Assembly: GCF_037975245.1 (NCBI RefSeq)
Contig: NC_092575.1
Location: forward strand, 2,113,001-2,177,000
Reading direction: 5' to 3'
Source: Apostichopus japonicus
Taxonomy: Eukaryota; Echinodermata; Holothuroidea; Aspidochirotida; Stichopodidae
DNA: 64,000 nucleotides
Below are positions 60,094-64,000 of the stretch, one piece after another (positions within the stretch are counted from its first letter, which is position 1; each line of letters opens with the position of its first letter). Made by a program: the position numbers and the translations under genes. Under the pieces are notes generated by a model, which worked only from the letters and a program-made list of their open reading frames with translations, had not been told where the DNA came from and did not search any database.

Positions 60094-61188
60094 CAGTGGC
60101 GGCGGAACCGGGGGGGGGGCTTGGGGGGCTCAGCCCCCCCCCAATAAAAAAGTTGAGGGGGCAAATGCATGATAAGCCCCCCCCAATATTTACCAAGGCT
60201 CCGAAACGTGCATCTGCCCATTTTTCAATGCATACTTGTCGATCTGTCCGATGCACACGTATACTCTATAGGTGTAATAATTTTAGTAATTGCTGGGGGA
60301 CCCTCGGCCCGTCCCCTGGCTATAGACCACATTGTCACCCCAACCGCGTCTTCACGCCCCGTGAAAAGTGGAAGCAGTGAGTGTGAGTACCGGTAAGCGT
60401 AACACAACTTCGTCTTAGGCCAATGACTTGCCTCATTTCAGCCAGTTCTCCAACATCCCCTTACTTAGTGGCGGAGCGTCCATATATACAGTCAGGGGGC
60501 GGATGCCCCCCCCCCCCCTGACGGACTCAAATGGACTGCTGGCGCCCTTTTCAGCTTTTCACAACTTTTTACTTATTCGCGATTTTTGACTATTTTATTG
60601 CGCTCTCATATACCTATTGACATTTGTCATATTCTGTTAGTGTAATTTTCCGACAAAATGGCGACGACACCTATTTATTCTCCGTTTATCTGCAATTAGC
60701 AAGGCCCCGGAAAGGGTCATTTCCTGCAATCTAGGGAGTATCTTTACTCAAAAATATTCTGTACGCTCCGCGCCAACCTGTGGTGGCGCTCCGCTTAGAT
60801 AGTGTCGAAAGCGCCCCTACAGACCATTCTTGCCCTCCCTGACCAATACTCTAGCTCCGCCACTGCCCTCACTACACTCAAAAACATCTTTGCGAGTACA
60901 CTACGACGAGTAATAGCTACTCTCTTAAAAAACCATCGAATATACAAATTACAATGTTTTTACAGACTTTTACGTGCAATCTGAGAAATTGCAGGCTTGA
61001 GACCCATATTTTAGGGCTAGGTATTCGCAGCATAAAACACTCGGAAAGTGCCGTTTCCGGCCATCTGGGGGTTTGAAAAAACCCCAAAATTTTTTGTACG
61101 CTCCGCGCCAACCGATGGTGGCGCTCCGCTTAGATAGTCTCCACACATTAGCCCCCCCCCCAATAATTTTTCCGTTCCGCCGCGCCTG
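60094..61188. mobile_element. hAT-type element (family D) with nested MITE
   Basis: Begins CAGTGGCGGCGGAACCG and ends CCGTTCCGCCGCGCCTG, flanked by the perfect 8-bp duplication AACGTGTT (60086-60093, 61189-61196). No transposase frame was seen. Confidence 0.92.
60476..60865. mobile_element. hAT-type MITE, copy 3 (family A), nested
   Basis: TAGTGGCGGAGC...GCTCCGCCACTG inside the family D element; target duplication CCCTTACT/CCCTCACT with one mismatch. Confidence 0.88.
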
Positions 61189-61208
61189 AACGTGTTATAA
61201 TTTACACA

Positions 61209-63703
61209 ATGGCTGACGAATTTGTAAGCGCAGTACTCAAGAGGTGGGAAATGCCAGAGTTATGTGCTACATTTGAAGGTGAGCGTAAAGAAAAACAATC
61301 CTCTGCTTGGTGTGTGCATCGAACACTGCGATCTCTACATATTAGTGGTATCGAATGATCGTTCGTTCTCTCGGTGCTACATGTAGACTATACCAGGCAT
61401 ACGTAAAGCCCGGGTCGCATCTGCAACTCGCAATACAATTGAAGGTTGAATCGCGTAGTTAGACACGGGTATCAACTTGTTGCGCAATAAAAGTTGCGCC
61501 GTCGATTTGGGTTGATTTGCAATAAAGCAATGTCCTAATCAGCGCAACTTCTCAGAAGCAACTTTTCTGATGCGCGTGATTTTAGTTGCGAGTTGAATCG
61601 CGTGTTGAATCGCGCAGATGTGACCCGGCCTTAAAGGCTACTAATACTAATTGTATTTCCAGCATAGTTGTATTACGTTAGGCTAGCTTGTAGTGAAGCG
61701 ATTGACAGGCGCCACAGGCGCGCCCGCAAGTGTGTAACTAGGCCTCACATTGTATTAACGTTGCGAACGCCTGTGTAATACAGATGCTTGTCAACTTACG
61801 GTAAGCTATGCGTATGCACCAGGTCTCTCTAGCCTATATCTTGGCTAGACAAGGTTTCATTGTAGCACATTTTCGTTGTAAATCATAAATTGTACTCCCT
61901 TTTTTTCTTTTAAGTTTTATACGGCAAATGACCACATGAACCCTTATTAGCTTAACGTTAGACCTAGCCTGTCATAACTTAGGCCTAATGTTAGACTTAC
62001 ACGTACGTTGTTAATGCTAGTAGTAGTACGTACATACAGTAGTATAAATAATGGACCCTTCGAAGTTCGAACACTTTAGCACTAAAATGCTCTAGAATTG
62101 TATCTGTTCACACTTCTTTTAAAATGATACTATCGATGGCAGAAGAAACATTCTCGTTAGAAAAAAAGTCGCTTCATAGGTTTCGTCAAATTGATCCTAT
62201 TGTAGCCTATTTGTGCCATGGTGAAATCATGCATTCGTTAGGGGTGTCCGAACTTCGAGGGTTTTTCAAACTTCAAAGAAGCCTAAGTTAGGCCTGGCAT
62301 TTAATGAGTTCTAGGCTATAATAATATTAGTATAGCATAGAACATCAGCGCTAGTAATGTTATAGGCCTATAATGCTGTTTGCATATTTTTCTCTTTCCT
62401 ACAAGTAGAACATACAGGACTTCGAATTATTACAAAAACCAACTGCCAACAAATTATACAACAGAGTGGGATATTTGACAATGGACATTTTGTGCTATAC
62501 AGGCGATCATCCCAAACTGGCCGAACTTTTTGCATTTAGAGAAGACGTTGGATGCACTGACTGATGGTAAGCCAAATTTATTGTATAGTCATGGCCTGTG
62601 AATTCATAGCTAGCTTCATTCAGAGCTTATGCCATGACAATATAGTTTCTCTTTCCAGTATGTCTGTAAAGATGGGTCAATATTTGGATTAACCTTCAAA
62701 ATATGTTTTTGGTGGTTTGTTACTTTTTAAAAATCTATCAAAATCAACTGATCTGAATTGACCAAATCAGCTGGTTAATGTCAAATGGTGGCTTCTGAAC
62801 CTTTCTGCAAACTTTCTCCAAACATTGCACTCAATATGATTAATTGGCTACTATTTTATTTGTAGTCGTGTTCGGGTTTGTGTGTGGTTGAAGTGAGACC
62901 CAGCCCTGTTATAATATTAACTCAATGACAGTCACTTGGACATGTATCAGTGTTGTTTGCCTGTTCCACATAGGGTTTGAATAATTCCTGTTGATTTCTC
63001 AACAAGTGAAATGATTTTTTTGACAGCAGGAGTAATGACTGAAAACCTCATTATTAGCCTTGTTTACTCATTAATGCTCAATTGAATATAATATTTGGAT
63101 TAATTCTACTGTCGATAAGCACAAACTTGAAAATGGCCAATGAGATTGATTCCTTATGTGTATACTTTTCCAATGCTGAGGAAAAGAAATTAGCTTGTTG
63201 TGTTTTGTACTCTTCTCAAGATGATTTATGAGCAGGAAGATTAAACATGTTAAAACGTCTAGAAGTTGATTTTTCCAAAAATCTTTGGACAATTGTATTC
63301 AGATTTTAGTACGACTGTGTCAATGAAAGGTTAGCACATACTATGAGCTTTTTCATTTTTTTCCTTCAAAGTCTTATAAAATTTGGCTTGAAATTAGTGT
63401 GTAGGGTAGGTAATTAAGTCTTCTAAAACAAATGTGTAGGTCCCCTATGAGTACACATGCCACATTAACTTTCATGTTGCTGTTATTAATGTGTATGAGC
63501 ATAAAGTTGTGGAGCACATTTAGGGCGGTGTAGATCCCTTGAATTTTATCCTCAGTCCTTGAAGTTTTATATGGTCAGACTATAATGTGCCTTATTAATA
63601 TTTTTGTCGTTTATACCTGCAAGCATTCTCATTTCTTGCCTTAATCTATTTTACAGATGAAAAGAAGAACTTAGCTTTCTTTCTGTTGCCATTGCTTTTT
63701 TGA
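61209..63703 (+). CDS. Unidentified gene, candidate exons
   Basis: Exon 1 61209-61278 (ATG, MADEFVSAVLKRWEMPELCATFE, GTGAGC donor, phase 1). The start resembles the first helix of SAM-domain-like proteins, but that is a guess. A region 62409-62566 with an acceptor-like CAAGTAG and a GTAAGC donor is open in one frame for 50 codons, while the tail 62503-62566 (AIIPNWPNFLHLEKTLDAL) fits phase into exon 63657-63703 (DEKKNLAFFLLPLLF, TGA). The exact middle exon is unresolved and phases from exon 1 do not connect cleanly, so the gene could be mis-split, frame-damaged or continue beyond the window. Confidence 0.3.
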
Positions 63704-64000
63704 GGATGGGCAAAGAAAAGCGGATCTGCTACGGTGACTAGTTGCCTTCAAGCATTCATATAGACGATCAGCCAGTAAGCAAAATCATTAATTATATATA
63801 TTTTTTGGGTATTCTTTTGGTGGTACACCTTTTGGTTCACACCAGCTCAGCTGAAACTTTGTTTAACCTCATAAACTTGGTGTGTTGTTGTTTATAGTGA
63901 GTAGAAGAATGCTACTTATTGTGCTAGTGGTCAAAGGTCATGTGAGGTTAACAAGGGCCAAACACTTAAAACCTTGAAAATATGCTAACTTAAAGAGTGA
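63704..64000 (+). other. End of window
   Basis: AT-rich sequence without a recognised exon. Confidence 0.4.

Noticed and set aside
60032-60407. Overlapping 60-100-codon frames on both strands
   Set aside because: Lie inside the family D hAT element and its G/C runs; no transposase motifs.

Overview
This is a stretch of animal nuclear DNA. Genes are split into many short exons with GT/AG introns of 0.2 to 9 kb, the sequence is AT-rich with long microsatellites, and transposon remnants are dense. The presence of LDL-receptor class A modules, a thiopurine methyltransferase, a P2X7-type ballast domain, jockey-like LINEs and Penelope/hammerhead-type debris fits a marine invertebrate deuterostome. 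An echinoderm, perhaps a sea cucumber, is my best guess, but that is inference and not shown by any single marker.

Left part (1-18.6 kb), three well-supported genes. (1) The 3' part of a plus-strand gene (13 exons, 681 visible residues) encodes six LDLa modules, a serine-rich linker, one thrombospondin type-1 repeat and a complete trypsin-like protease. (2) A complete minus-strand, eight-exon thiopurine S-methyltransferase gene (236 aa) has a (GAT)n array of about 60 units in intron 2. (3) A two-exon minus-strand gene encodes a secreted, cysteine-containing protein of 316 aa that I do not recognise. Its intron carries a hAT-type MITE with a perfect 8-bp target duplication.

Middle and right (20.95-59.8 kb), a tandem segmental duplication. 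Unit 1 is 20952-35334, unit 2 is 35335-55940, and unit 3 (truncated) is 55941-about 59815. Each unit begins with the same dead LINE, which itself contains an antisense Penelope-like fragment with a hammerhead-like motif. Units 1 and 2 then carry two candidate small genes not obvious from long open frames. One is a three-exon minus-strand gene whose spliced product is 71 aa in both units with conserved splice sites. The other is a plus-strand gene built of small phase-1 exons, apparently openable in unit 2 and broken in unit 1. Unit 2 is longer because of later insertions: a LINE 3' fragment, a P2X7-like ballast-domain ORF, and several MITEs with target duplications. Identity between copies is patchy (near-identical LINE blocks in units 2 and 3, more divergent flanks), which suggests gene conversion or a recent further duplication.

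Right end (59.8-64 kb). The third unit stops at a repeat beginning CACTCTAAAAAC. A 1.1-kb hAT-like element (with a second one nested in it) follows, then a candidate first exon and downstream exons of an unidentified plus-strand gene.

No rRNA, tRNA, CRISPR or prokaryote-type operon was seen. Exon calls rest on reading frame, splice consensus, phase and, where available, conservation between the tandem units; no alignment or search could be run.
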